Assembly (NCBI GenBank): GCA_043228905.1
Contig: JBHGNT010000002.1
Span: 2,914,001 to 2,978,000 of the forward strand
Reading direction: 5' to 3'
Origin: Azolla caroliniana
Lineage: Eukaryota; Polypodiophyta
Length of the DNA stretch: 64,000 nucleotides
Below are positions 1-11,157 of the stretch, one piece after another (the stretch's first letter is position 1; each line of letters opens with the position of its first letter). Both the position numbers and the translations under genes were made by a program. The notes below the pieces were generated by a model that was not told the DNA's origin, searched no databases, and worked only from the letters and a program-made list of their open reading frames with translations.

Positions 1-573
1 AACCTGAGGTGGGGTCGTAGTGTCGACCTCTGTGGCAGTCGGTTCTTCCAACCGACTTCTCCTGGCGTCACTCCGCCTTGCTCGCGCTCCTCGTTCGGTC
101 CGGTCCCGTTTGCCGCGACCCCTTTGGTTCTGCGCGCCTCGACCCTCTCGGTCGACATGTCTGTTCAATAGGCCCATCTCAGCACTCACGTTGCTGTGAC
201 TCCGGCGCTTGCCGATCCGTCGGTTCTCCCACAATGGCATCGACTTCCGCTGTGTCCGTGTCCCCTTGGCCTTCAGTCGATCCGACTCATCCGGATCCAT
301 TTGTTGATCCGAGTAAGCTATCTCCGACTCGTTCCAGCTCTTGTCCGAATCGGTACACTCCGATTCGACTTCCGGCTTCAGGCCTCTCACCACATCGGAC
401 CACTTCCGAGTCTTGGCCTTCTCCATGCTTCCCTCGGCTTCTTCAGCCGGTGAACCAAAATCGAATTCTTCATTCGACTCTGTATCATGGTCAGTACCGT
501 CGTGATGACCTCCGCACAACATGCACTTCTCTTCCTGAGTGCACAACTCTTCTTCACAGCCGCTTGTTCCGAC
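1..573 (-). CDS. Post-pol in-frame open frame of the outer copia, partial
   Basis: After the TAG stop of the outer pol at 574-576, the same minus-strand frame stays open for 191 codons to the window edge. It begins with a cysteine- and glutamate-rich part containing CMLCGGHH (a CX2CX3HH arrangement resembling a zinc knuckle). An acidic serine-rich stretch with WSDVVRGLKPE follows, then a strongly arginine-rich tail. I do not recognise it as a known family. It could be a C-terminal extension reached by stop readthrough, a separate 3' reading frame of the element, or a chance open frame in GC-rich DNA. No start codon directly follows the stop, and the far end is outside the window. Confidence 0.4.
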
Positions 574-1288
574 CTATTCGGATGTGTCGACTTCCTTCAT
601 CTTCTTGTCTCCTCTTCTTCTGGCTCTCCTCTTACCGACGGGTTCAACAGTTTGTTTTTGGCCTTTGCCCGTTTCGGTAGAGACTTTGCCCTTGCTTCTC
701 CCCCTTAAGTGCGGCACGTCGAGATGCTGAATGCCAAGCATGTCGGTAAAGTGCTGCAACTTGTCCGATCCGAGCAGCTTGGTGAAGATGTCGGCAACTT
801 GCCGATCCGTATGAACATACCGTAGGTAAACTTCACCGCTCAGGACCCGCTCACGCACGAAGTGGTAGTGCACCTCAATGTGCTTTGTGTGAGCATGGAA
901 CACAGGGTTCCTGGCGAGCTGCAGGCTGCTCATGTTATCGCAGTAAATCGGGATCGGGGTCGGTACCTCGATTCGCAAGTCTCACAGCAGTCGCCGAAGC
1001 CAGATGGCTTCACAAGTGGCAATGGTAGCAGCCCGGTACTCAGCCTCAGTGCTTGACAAAGCCACTGTGGGCTGCTTCTTGCTGCTCCACGCAACGGCCG
1101 CGCTACCTATTGAGAACATGTATCCGGAAGTGGAGCGACGATCAAACGCATCGCCGGCCCAGTTAGCATCTGTGTAACCGACAAGCTCTTCGGGTATACC
1201 TCGCCGATATAGCAGACCCCGGTCCTTAGTGCTGCTGACATACTGTAATATTCGTTGCGCGCACTGAAGGTGCTCCACGGTCGGCTTC
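574..1288 (-). pseudogene. Outer copia RNase H segment
   Basis: This is the 3' part of the outer pol, separated from the RT by the inner element. The translation shows the copia RNase H landmarks in order: YTDANWAGD, RRSTSGYMF, ALSSTEAEY, then YCDNMSSLQLA and HTKHIEVHYHFVRE. A TGA codon at 982-984 breaks the frame between WLRRLL and DLRIEV, where an arginine CGA or a glutamine codon would be expected. The frame otherwise continues to TAG at 574-576. The start at 1288 is simply the junction with the inner insertion. Confidence 0.85.
1284..1288. repeat. Target-site duplication, left copy (GCTTC)
   Basis: The five bases GCTTC directly left of the inner element's TG end are repeated directly right of its CA end at 6674-6678. 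This is the 5-bp duplication expected for copia integration. Confidence 0.93.
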
Positions 1289-1923
1289 TGTTAGAAATTG
1301 ACGCTTTCAAAACCTTCCCCTCTCGGCCACAACCGAGGAAACACGAATCAATGCAGCAGTAAATCGAAAACACAGAGAGAGACTCGAATGCACAGGGTTT
1401 AGCGTGGAAAACCCTAGACGGGAAAAACCACGGGAGTGCAAGACTCCAACTATCACTATACGCAGGGAATGTACAATGGCGAGCTGCAAGGCGACGACCT
1501 TGAGCTCGCTGTCCTCGCCACAGGCGGCGGTATTACACAGAGGCGTCAACCTCTTCCTTTCTCTCTCTCTCACTCTCTCTCTCGGCTGCTCTCACTTCGC
1601 TCCCTCTAAGTGGAAAACAGAAAAATGAGCAACAACTACAAAACTGTTTGCCCTAAGTCATATTTATACACATATGACTTTCGGGCTATTTACAAAATAT
1701 AGCCTCGAGGGCCCTTGGCAAACATATTCACAAATATGTCCCCGCATCCGGATCTCTCTCCGGGTACATTCGTCATCCGGCTCCGTAGCCGGGGTCTTCA
1801 TCATCCGGATCCGAAACCGGGTCTTCATCATCCGGTTCCGATACCGGGTACTCCTCATTCGGGTCTTCATTCCCGATTCCCGGACATCTGACCATCCCAT
1901 CCGGAGGAACCGTAATCCCAACA
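1289..1923 (-). repeat. Inner copia 3' LTR
   Basis: This is the left copy of the 635-bp LTR. The plus strand begins TGTTAGAAATTG and ends CCCAACA. A CT-rich stretch lies near 1558-1585, and a TATA-like box is at 1661-1668. Imperfect repeats of about 28 bp built on GTCTTCATCATCCGG occupy about 1793-1872, in the U3 part. It differs from the other LTR at two bases. Confidence 0.96.
1661..1668 (-). promoter_or_regulatory. Probable TATA box of the 3' LTR
   Basis: The minus strand reads TATAAATA followed by TGACTTAGGGCAAAC. The same box and following sequence occur in the other LTR (6411-6418) and in the solo LTR at 60810-60817, which argues for conserved promoter function. Confidence 0.6.
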
Positions 1924-1935
1924 AACTCCCCCTTC
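1924..1935 (-). other. Polypurine tract of inner copia
   Basis: The minus strand reads GAAGGGGGAGTT immediately before the TG start of the 3' LTR. That is the expected position and composition for the plus-strand DNA primer. It overlaps the gag-pol stop codon. Confidence 0.85.
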
Positions 1936-4900
1936 ACTTCGGCATGGGATGTCTTTCCAGTCCGACCCTCTTCCGGCACGCTTCCAGCTTGTCGGGTGTG
2001 AGCACTTTGGTCAGCATATCTGACCCGTTCTCGTCCGTGTGGATCTTTGTCAGCACGAACTCCTGGTCTTCTATCCTTTCCCGGATCCAATGATATCTTC
2101 GCTGGATGTGCTTCGTCCGGGAGTGATAGGCCGCGTTCTTCGCAAGGTGGATGGCACTCTGACTGTCGCAGTAGAGTCGGTACTCCTCCTGCCGGATACC
2201 GAGCTCTCTAATGAAGTCCTTCATCCATATTATTTCCTTGCCGGCTTCAACAGCCGCCATGTACTCCGCCTCCGTGGTTGACAACGCAACCGTCTTCTGC
2301 AGCCTCGACTGCCACGAAACAGCTCCCCCTGCATACGTCATCACATACCCTGATGTGGACCGGCTGGTATCTGCATCAGCCGACATATCCGAATCGGTAA
2401 AGCCGTCGAGTTCGGGCTTACCGGAGCCGAATCGGAGGCACACGTTTGCCGTGCCCTTCAGGTATCGGAGTATCCACTTGGCCGCGTTCCAGTGCTCTTT
2501 GCCGGGATTGCTCATGTACCGGCTCACCACTCCGACTGCATATCCTATGTCCGGTCTTGTACACACCATTGCGTACATCAAGCTTCTGATGGCAGAGGCA
2601 TATGGTACTTTCATCATGTCCTCCTTCTCAGCCTTTGTCTTGGGGCTTTGCTTGCTGGACAACTTGCAGTTTGCCGGGAGGGTTGACCCGACCGGTCTTG
2701 CTTCCGACATGTTGAACCGGTGAAGCACCTTTGTCACGTACTTCTCCTGTGACAGCCACAACTGCTTCTTCTTCCGGTCCCGGATGATGTGCATCCCTAG
2801 TATTTGCCTCGCCGGACCCAGGTCCTTCATTGAGAAGGTTCGGTGAAGCGCTTTCTTCAGCATCCGTATCTTGACCTGGTCCCGTCGGACGATCAACATG
2901 TCGTCCACGTACAGGAGGAGTATTAGAAAGTCTCCTCCTTCGAACTTCTTCACAAACACGCAGTGATCGGACTGCGTTTTGTGGTACCCTTCGTCGGTCA
3001 TGAAAGAGTCGAACTTCCGGTACCATTTCCGGGGAGCCTGCTTCAGTCCGTAAAGGCTCTTCTTCAACCGGCATACCAGGTGCTCCTTCCCTTTCTTCTC
3101 GAATCCTTCCGGTTGCTGCATGTAGATCTCTTCTTCGAGGTCACCGTGAAGGAATGCCGTCTTCACGTCCATCTGTTCTACCTCGAGGTCCATGCTTGCC
3201 GCTATGCTCAGCACCGTCCGGATGGAGGTCATCTTCACTACCGGGGCAAATATCTCGTCGAAGTCGACGCCCTTCTTCTGCTGGAACCCCTTCACCACGA
3301 TCCTGGCTTTGTATCTTGGGGGGTTTCCGGCATCTCCCGGTTTCAGCTTGAACACCCACTTGTTTCGAAGTGCCCGCTTTCCTTTCGGCAACTCCACAAG
3401 TTCATATGTGTGGTTCTCATGTAGGGAATCCATCTCCTCTTGCATGGCACTTAACCACCTGCGGCTATGGGTGTCAAGCTTTGCTTCTTCAAAACTCTCC
3501 GGCTCCCCCTCGTCGGTTAGCAGCACGTGCTCTGGTTCCGGAAATCTCCGGGGGGGCCTTCTCTCTCTTAGAGGATATCTCCGTTCCGGAGCTTCGGTAA
3601 CCGGCTCCTCCGTTTCCTCTTCATCCGAATCCATTTCGGGATCGGGGCCGGTTCCGGTATCAGTTTCATCTTCCTCGGCCGGTTCTGTTTCTTCACCGTC
3701 TTCGGCCGGATCCTCGAGTGCTAACCGGTCCCTTGCCGGTCGGGACTGCTCCTCGTAGAGTTGATCCTCACCGGTCGACTTGGAGCTCTTCATCTTCTTC
3801 TCCGACTCCCAGTCGGCGAGTGTCTTGTCCTCCATGAAGATGATATCACGACTCCGGAATATCTTTTTGTCGACCGGGTCCCATACTCGGTAGCCGAACT
3901 CGTCATCGCCGTAACCGAGGAATATGCATGGCCGGGTCTTTGGATCTAGCTTTCCTCTCCGGTCCTTTGCCACATGCACATATGCGAGACACCCGAACAC
4001 CTTCAGATGCCGGTAGGATACTTCCCTACCGGTCCACACTCTCTGCGGCGTGTCTCCGTCCAAAGGTACTGAGGGTGATCTGTTTATCACGTATGTCGCC
4101 GTCGACATTGCCTCAGCCCAAAACCCCTTGGGTAATTTCGCATGCGCCAACATACTCCGGACCCTCTCCATTATGGTCCGGTTCATCCTCTCGCCCAGCC
4201 CGTTCAGTTTCGGCGTCTTCGGCACAGTAAACTCGAGCCGGATTCCCTTCGAGCGACAGTACTCCTCGAACTGCCCCCGGTATTCCCCTCCGTTATCCGC
4301 TCGTATCGCTTTCAGCTTCTTGCCGGATTCCCTTTCCACTCTCGCGTGGAGTTCTTTGAAGACGCACAACACTTGGTCCTTTGTCTTCAACGGTGCCGTC
4401 CACAGCTTTCGGCTGTGGTCATCAATGAATGTCACGAAGTACTGGGCTCCGCCATGTGACTTCGTTTCTACTTGACACACGTCAGTGTGCACCAACTCCA
4501 ATGGTGCGCTACGTCTCGTCGGTGGCCTTCAGTGGAAGGAGGTTCGGTTTTGCTTACCGGCCAGGCAATCGGTGCACTTCTCCAGGTGCACATGCTTCAC
4601 TGGAATAAGGTTGTCTTCTGCAAGCCTCTTCATCCCCTTCTCACTCATGTGGCACAGTCTCTTGTGCCACAGCTCACCGGCAATGTCGGCTGCCACGTTC
4701 AACTCCTCCGGACACAACCAGGCATTCATAAGGTACAGTGTGTTGACTTTCCGGGCCCGAGCCACTATCAGGCTCCCCTTGCTGAACTTCATTACGTAGT
4801 TCCGGATGCTACATGTGTAGCCTTCATCGTCTAGCCTCCCGGCCGAAATCAGGTTCAATCGAACCTCCGGAACGTGTCGGACATCCTTCAGCAACATTTT

Positions 4901-6007
4901 GCATCCGGTCGAGGTTGTCAACCACACGTCTCCTATGCCGGCAATCCGGCACGTACCTTCATTTCCCATCCGAACACAGCCATGCTCACCGGCTGTGTAG
5001 GATGAGAAGTATCTTCTTTCCGGGGTCAGGTGGAACGACGCTCCGGAATCGACCACCCAGGTAGTCTCATCGCCGGCAATGTTTAGTTCACCTTCTTCGG
5101 TGATGAGCATGATCTCCTCTTCACTTTCCGCGAGTGCCGTCGTTCCTTTCCGGTCCTGCCCTCGCCGATCCGAACCATTCCGGTCCGTGGCTCCCCGGTA
5201 AGCACCGTTCCGTTCCGAAGACTTCTTCGAATCAGTGTCGTCGGCTCCGTTGTCTTTTCGGTAATGCCGACAATTCTTTCGGAAGTGCCCTGGCTTCCCA
5301 CAGTGGAAGCATGTGGGCCTTCCTCTTGACTGCGACCGGGTCCCCGACTTCTCCCGTCTTTGCGGACTCCGGTTCCGTTGTCTTCCCCGATCCGATTCGG
5401 TAAGCAGCATCTTCGGATCGGAGGCCGGTTCTTTATCTCTCCGACGCGCTTCTTCGTTCAAAATGCTTGTCTTTACCGTTTGTAGGGACAAGTTATCTTC
5501 GGTGCAGGAGGTGCTGAGAGTCACCACCAAGTTCTCCCAGCTTTCCGGCAATGTACACATCAGCATGATGGCTTGCATTGCATCCTCCAACGGGAACTTG
5601 ATCGCCGCAAGCTGGTTCACGAATCCCATGAACGTGCTTACGTGTTCCCCCATACTCTCGCCGTCCCGGTACTTGAGGTTCACTATCTTCCTCATCAGGG
5701 AGGTCCGGTTCAACGCATTCTTCCTCTCGTAGAGGCCCGACAACTTCTGCCACATCTCATATGCGTTGGTGTCGTTCGCCACATGTTGTAGAACGCTCAC
5801 GTCGACGTATTGCCGAATGGTTGCAACGGCTTTCCGGTTCAGAAGCCTCCATTCCGTCTCAAGTACCCCCTTGGGTATTTCCGACCTGTCGATCGGTTCA
5901 TACAGGTCCCGAACAATGAGCAGATCCTCCAACTTTATCTTCCAGTCGGCGTAGTTCTGCGCATTCAGCACCATCATCCCCGGCTGCCCGCTGCTGCCGC
6001 CTTCCAT
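1934..6007 (-). pseudogene. Inner copia gag-pol polyprotein with one in-frame TGA
   Basis: The polyprotein covers about 1,350 codons. The first ATG in frame is at 6007, shortly after the primer-binding site. The order is: gag with zinc knuckle CFHCGKPGHFRKNC; protease with WVVDSGAS; the HxxxH/CxxC integrase zinc region (LWHKRLCH, CTDCLAGK); the integrase core with HTDVC and DNGGEY; RT with FLILLLYVDDML; and RNase H with SDMSADADTSRSTSGY, STTEAEYMA and CDSQSAIHLA. A single TGA at 4529-4531 interrupts the frame between GKQNRTSFH and the start of the integrase core. Upstream and downstream parts are in the same frame. CGA-to-TGA by cytosine deamination is one possible cause. The remaining domains appear intact, so defects would be restricted to integrase, RT and RNase H expression unless the stop is read through. 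Confidence 0.93.
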
Positions 6008-6023
6008 TTTCTGCACTACAGTC

Positions 6024-6035
6024 GCTCTGATACCA
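6024..6035 (-). other. Primer-binding site of inner copia
   Basis: The minus strand reads TGGTATCAGAGC three bases inside the 5' LTR end. This is the standard complement to the 3' end of plant initiator tRNA-Met used by many copia elements. Confidence 0.93.
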
Positions 6036-6038
6036 GAT

Positions 6039-6673
6039 TGTTAGAAATTGACGCTTTCAAAACCTTCCCCTCTCGGCCACAACCGAGGAAACACGAATCA
6101 ATGCAGCAGTAAATCGAAAACACAGAGAGAGACTCGAATGCACAGGGTTTAGCGTGGAAAACCCTAGACGGGAAAAACCACGGGAGTGCAAGACTCCAAC
6201 TATCACTATACGCAGGGAATGTACAATGGCGAGCTGCAAGGCGACGACCTTGAGCTCGCTGTCCTCGCCACAGGCGGCGGTATTACACAGAGGCGTCGAC
6301 CTCTTCCTTTCTCTCTCTCTCACTCTCTCTCTCGGCTGCTCTCACTTCGCTCCCTCTAAGTGGAAAACAGAAAAATGAGCAACAACTACAAAACTGTTTG
6401 CCCTAAGTCATATTTATACACATATGACTTTCGGGCTATTTACAAAATATAGCCTCGAGGGCCCTTGGCAAACATATTCACAAATATGTCCCCGCATCCG
6501 GATCTCTCTCCGGGTACATTCGTCATCCGGCTCCGTAGCCGGGGTCTTCATCATCCGGATCCGAAACCGGGTCTTCATCATCCGGTTCCGATACCGGGTA
6601 CTCCTCATTCGGGTCTTCATTCCCGATTCCCGGACATCTGACCATCCCATCCGGAGGGACCGTAATCCCAACA
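6039..6673 (-). repeat. Inner copia 5' LTR
   Basis: This is the right copy of the 635-bp LTR with TG...CA ends, differing from 1289-1923 at 6298 and 6658 only. The minus-strand TATA-like box is at 6411-6418. An apparent extension of the outer RT frame into this LTR (to 6414) is an artefact of the insertion. Confidence 0.96.
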
Positions 6674-6678
6674 GCTTC
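6674..6678. repeat. Target-site duplication, right copy (GCTTC)
   Basis: Matches 1284-1288 exactly and abuts the CA end of the right LTR. Confidence 0.93.
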
Positions 6679-9546
6679 TGCATGAACTGACTTACCATGC
6701 CGACCGGATAGCTGATGTCGGGTCGGGTGATGGTCAAGTAGATCAGGCTTCCGAAAACCTGTCGGAACCGTTTCTCATTGCACGCCGGTCCGGAGTGGGG
6801 ATGGAGCTTCTGGTTCCGGTCCAGGGGTGTGGAGACAGGTCGGCAATCCGTCATGCTGAACTTATACAGCATATTCAAGACGTAATGTCGTTGTGAGAGC
6901 AATATGCCGTCGGGGGTCCGGATCACTTCGATCCCAAGAAAATAATGAAGGTCCCCCAGGTCCTTCATTTCAAATGCGTCCGACAACTGGGACTTGACGC
7001 GGTTGATTTCGGGAAGACCCGGTCCGGTGATGACTAAATCATCCACATACAAGAGTATACATACCGGACCGTCAGAGCCTTGCCGGATGAACAACGAAGA
7101 GTCCGACTTAGAGACAACAAACCCCAGCTTACGCAACCGGTGCGTGATCTTCGCGTTCCAGGCTCGGGGGGCTTGCTTCAAGCCGTAAAGCGACTTCTTC
7201 AGTCGGCATACTGTCGACTTGTTCATCTCCGATTGAAATCCGGGGGGCTGAGTCATAAAGACTTCTTCTTCAAGCTCTCCTTGAAGGAAGGCGTTCTTCA
7301 CATCCATCTGGTGAAGATGCCACCCCCTTGCTGCAGCAACCGCCAGTACCACACGAACCGTCGTCATCTTCGCCACAAGAGCGAAGGACTTGTCGTAGTC
7401 GATTCTGTGGGTCTGCGCGTATCCCTTCGCCACTAACCGGGCTTTGTACCGGTTAACAGAACCGTCGGCGTTGTACTTGACCTTGTACACCCACTTGCAT
7501 CCGATCGGTTTACAGTGATGGGGAGGATCAACTAGGTCCCAAGTTTCGTTGGCATCGAGTGCCCGTATTTCTTCGTCCATAGCGGCACGCCAATTTGCGT
7601 CCTTTGCCGTTTCTGCGTAACTCTCCGGCTCACGCACTTCTGTCACCTTAGTCATGTACACATAATGATGCACCAGGTATTCATTGTACCCGTACCACAT
7701 GACGGGATCCTTCTGACGGGTTGATCGGCGCAACGCACCGTCACCTGATTTGAGGCCCTTCTTGGCCAGTTCGGTCTTCGTTGCCGAAGATCTGCCTTTC
7801 TCCTTTCTGGAGTCGGATACGCACCGATCCGACTCATCGTTGCCGATTTTGAATTCCGGCATCTTCCTCTTCCCCTTCTCTTTGCGCGTGAACCGTTTCC
7901 TCGGTTCCTTGCGCGGGGAGAGCACGGCAGAGTCTCCACCACTTGCCGTCTCTTCATCCGACTGGTCCAACCGACTCAGTCGCTCGTTCGGTCCACTCAA
8001 CCGTAACAATTCTGGACTCTCATCTTGAGTCCCGGCTTCATCATCCTCTGCCAGGGCTGATTCAGGCCAGTGCAGTGGGTCGGGATCGGAAGTCGGAGTC
8101 GGTACGGAGTACCAGGATGCCGATTCATTGAACTCGACATCCCGGCTAACTCGGACTTCCTTCGTCCGGGGTTATAGCACTTATACCCCTTTTGCTCTTG
8201 AGCATAGCCGACTAGGATGCATTTTTCCGATTTTGCATCCAGCTTTCTCCGCTTCTGATCCGGCACATGCACATACGCTATGCTGCCGAATATCCGAAGG
8301 TGTCTTAAGTTCAGCTTGCGCCCGAAATACAGCTCATGAGCTGACACCTTGTCAGCAATGCGGTTTTGTATGTAGACGGCCGTCTGAACCGCCTCCGCCC
8401 AGTAGAACCGGGGCATGCTCTTTTCCTCCAGCATTGCCCTTGCCGCTTCGACGAGTGTCCGGTTCTTCCTTTCGGCCACACCGTTTTGCTCCGGTGTGTA
8501 TCTGCAGCTGAACTCTCGCCGAATTCCCTTCTGCTGCAGATAACTAGTGAATTGGCCGGAAAAATATTCCTTTCCGCCATCCGACCGAAGGCATTTGATC
8601 TTCCTCTCCGATTCCCGTTCCACCATCTTCTGGAGGCTCCGGAAACAGTCGAAGACTTCGCTCTTCCGCTCAATGAGGTAGATCCAAGTATGTCGAGTAT
8701 AGTCGTTGATGAAGGAGACGAAGTATCGGCTCCCGCCAAGGCTTACACTTTGTGCCGGTTCCCACACATCCGAATGGATGAGATCGAGCTTGTTACGGCT
8801 CCGGTTCCGTTCGGTGGGGAATGGAAGCCGGTGTTGCTTCCCAAGTTGGCAGGCTTCACAGATTTCGGCTCTCCGGCCGCTGAACTTCGGCAAATCGAAA
8901 CGAATTGTTTCGTTTGCAGGTCTTGAAGCCTCCGGTAGTTGACGTGGCCTATCCGCTTGTGCCACAGGTCGATGTCCGACTCGACCTTCTGTCGTTTCGC
9001 GAACAGAGCGGTGCCAAAGTCATTGGTGTCGAGGATAAACATCCTCCCGTCTTTGCGCCCTTGCGCTATGACTTCGCCCTCATCCTCAATGAAGCACCCG
9101 AGGTGCGTAAACCGCACCTGCATCCCCTGGTCGACAATCTTTCCGACGGACACCAGGTTCTTCGTGATTGTCAGAACGTGTAATACGTTCATCAGCTTCC
9201 CTTTCTGTCCGACGTGGCTTAGAGGGACTTCTCCGACGTGCACGATTGGGTGAGGAGTGTCGTCTCCGGTTTCGACTACTCCTGGTTGATCTGGTTTCTC
9301 CAGAAAGGAGAACCACTCTTTGTGGCTCGTCATGTGGTTCGACGCGCCGGAATCAACATACCACACTTCCTCCGTTTTGGAAGTGGTCTTCTTCATTGAG
9401 TTTGCCTTGTGATTCATCACCAAGGCTGGCCCCTTACCGGCCTTTCCGGTTCCGGATCCTCCTGATCCGTTTGCGTAGTGCGAGTTTTGCCGGCCATCCT
9501 TACCGGTCTTGCCGGATCCGGATTTGTCCGAATCGGCATGCTTTCT
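6674..9546 (-). pseudogene. Outer copia protease-integrase-RT region, frameshifted
   Basis: Reading down the minus strand, the protease shows VWYVDSGASNHMTSH (about 9350), followed by LWHKRIGHV and then CEACQLGKQHRLPFP. The integrase core has LIHSDVW, SDGGKEY and YTPEQNGVAERKNRT. The RT has GCKWVYKVKYNADG, QMDVKNAFLQGELEEEV, ILLYVDDLVITG and RPDISYPVGMVSQFM. Two frameshifts separate these parts, one near 8900 (between the protease/zinc region and the integrase) and one near 8167 within a GGGG run (integrase to RT linker). The RT domain itself is open. The region ends at the GCTTC duplication, where the inner element interrupts it. A premature TAG just upstream (about 9547) separates it from gag. 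Confidence 0.9.
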
Positions 9547-10380
9547 CTAGCACTCGCTTTCCCTGTGGCCTTTTTTGCCACAGTACCAGCATTCCGTAGC
9601 GGATTTGTCTTGCCGGCCTCCGGCACCGCCTTGACTCCCCCTGCTTGTGGAAGTCCCGGAACTACTGTCGGCACGCTCATAGTGCCTCCGTTCCTGCTCT
9701 TGCCGGCTGCCTCCATTGCGTGTCGACCCACCTCTTCCACCACGCCCACGGAACCGATCCGTTCCCGTGTACAGCATTCGGTTGTCCGGGGATGCACTGG
9801 TAGATGCACCAGCGTGGTTCTCCTCTACAAGGAGCATCGACTGTAAGTCGAAAAATGAGGGGGTATTCTCCCTTGTACACACCGTAGTCCGGAACGCTCC
9901 GAACTTGGACGCCAGGCCTCCGAGACATACCTGCACCATCTCGTCTTCCTCTACGGTAACATTGATAGAGGCGAGCGAGTCGCAGATCTCCTTTATCCGG
10001 CCCGTGTAGTCTGCCACGGACATGTTCTTCTGTCGAACATTGCTCAACTCCTGTCTGAGTTGTAGCTTCCGGGTAGTGGTGCTTGCGGCGAAAACCTTTT
10101 TCAGGTTCCCCCAAGCATCCTTCGGTGTCTTAGCGTCACGGATGTGGCTGAGCAGCTGATCGCCAACACTGGACGCGAAGCAGTACATCACCCTGCTTGC
10201 CGCCTGTTCCCATACCGGGAAGTCCTTGTGTGTCGTGTTTGGCGCCACATCATTCACTCCTTCGACATAACTCCAGTACCCATGTCCAAGCAGGTACTGG
10301 TGCATCTTGTAAGACCAGGATGCGTAGTTGCTCCTGTCGAGCTTCTCCACCAGGAGCGACGTAGCCATGCCTCTATCCAT
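9547..10380 (-). pseudogene. Outer copia gag
   Basis: The ATG at 10380 lies about 80 bases inside the primer-binding site and starts MDRGMATSLLVEKLDRSNYASW, a typical copia gag opening. The middle resembles the UBN2-type gag domain (DFPVWEQAASRVMYC, DAWGNLKKVF). A glycine/arginine-rich segment then leads to the zinc knuckle CWYCGKKGHRESEC. A TAG follows the final cysteine of the knuckle. The same frame continues after it into the protease, so the TAG is probably a disabling mutation rather than a natural gag end, although a gag stop cannot be excluded. Confidence 0.85.
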
Positions 10381-10462
10381 GTCTTCTACTGTGTCTGTTT
10401 TCGACTTGTTAGGGTTTTCTTCTCAAGAGTAAATGTCTGCAGCAGAGGTTCTCAACCCTCGC

Positions 10463-10474
10463 GCTCTGATACCA
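10463..10474 (-). other. Primer-binding site of outer copia
   Basis: The minus strand reads TGGTATCAGAGC directly adjoining the LTR. It is the same tRNA-Met primer complement as in the inner element. Confidence 0.9.
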
Positions 10475-10514
10475 TGTAAACGTAAGTGTTTGCGGAAGCG
10501 TAAAACAGAGAACA

Positions 10515-10555
<41 letters not shown>

Positions 10556-10885
10556 GCAGAACGTAATTTCAAAATTATATCAAGACTCTGTATATACACT
10601 GTGCTAAGTAGCACTATTTATACAAGTCCTCTTGGGACTGACAGAAGTACCATGTACTTCAATGCTCACACGAGCATCTGACACTTACTACGAGACTATA
10701 GCTACCTAGTAGTCTATCCTGTACTAGGCTTCCGATTGGACTACCGGTTACGGATTGCACCCGGCCTCAACTGCTTGCCGGTTCGGTTGCTCACCGTCAT
10801 ACCGATCCGTTTCGCCCGATCCGTCTCGCTTACCGGCTCCGGCTTATTCAGCCGATCCGGCTCCGGTTGAGCTTGCCGCTCAACA
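10475..10885 (-). repeat. Outer copia 5' LTR
   Basis: The left boundary is fixed by the primer-binding site, and the plus strand starts TGTAAACGTAAG. The right boundary at CAACA (10885) is chosen because it gives a TGT...ACA pair and coincides with a sharp change to AT-rich DNA. It contains a GA microsatellite at about 10518-10548. The partner LTR is not in the window, so length and end are inferred. Confidence 0.7.
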
Positions 10886-11150
10886 TAACTCAAACTAATT
10901 AAACAAAAATACATTAAATTAAATACAAATTTATTAAATCAATAAAAGAAACTTTAATTGAGCCATTACATTAAATAAACATTTATGTTAAATTAATTAA
11001 ATAAAAAACCCATTAATTAAACTATTAAATAAATAAACCAATAATGTAAAAGAAAAGTTAACCAATAAACCTTTAAACCGTTAAACCATGGCTTAATGGT
11101 TCAGTTCAGTTTGAGCTGAAATCATGCTCATTGCTACCTTGAAGTATCCC
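10886..11150. other. AT-rich spacer without genes
   Basis: This is a very AT-rich stretch made largely of ATTAAA- and AAATTAA-like words between the outer copia LTR and the LINE. I see no coding or structural feature. Confidence 0.6.
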
Positions 11151-11157
11151 TACACAT

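Larger units (their letters stand above)
1289..6673 (-). mobile_element. Inner Ty1/copia retrotransposon, nearly intact, young
   Basis: This is a complete 5,385-bp LTR retrotransposon on the minus strand. It has two 635-bp LTRs with TG...CA ends, a primer-binding site (6024-6035), a polypurine tract next to the 3' LTR, and one long gag-pol frame. The two LTRs differ at only two positions: A at 1548 against G at 6298, and A at 1908 against G at 6658. Both are transitions. Flanking GCTTC duplications are perfect. The coding region has a single in-frame TGA and otherwise appears uninterrupted. It belongs to a different copia lineage from its host, because the gag and integrase sequences are clearly different. 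Confidence 0.97.
1..10885 (-). mobile_element. Outer Ty1/copia retrotransposon, interrupted, left end outside window
   Basis: Read on the minus strand, the element runs from a right-hand 5' LTR (10475-10885) and primer-binding site through gag, protease, integrase, reverse transcriptase and RNase H. The gag-protease-integrase-RT-RNase H order is that of Ty1/copia. A younger copia element (1289-6673) sits inside the coding region just after the RT and is bounded by the duplicated pentamer GCTTC. Removing it rejoins the outer frame across MQK and PTVEH. The outer coding region has in-frame stops near 9547 and 982 and frameshifts near 8900 and 8167, so it is dead. The 3' LTR is not visible and should lie left of position 1. 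Confidence 0.88.

Noticed and set aside
78-680. Plus-strand 200-codon open frame
   Set aside because: It runs antisense to the post-pol frame and the end of the outer RNase H, has serine/proline-rich low-information content, and shows no domain.
1404-1628. Open frame MENPRREKPRECK in the inner LTR (also at 6154-6378)
   Set aside because: It lies within the LTR and is duplicated because the LTR is; there is no evidence of coding.
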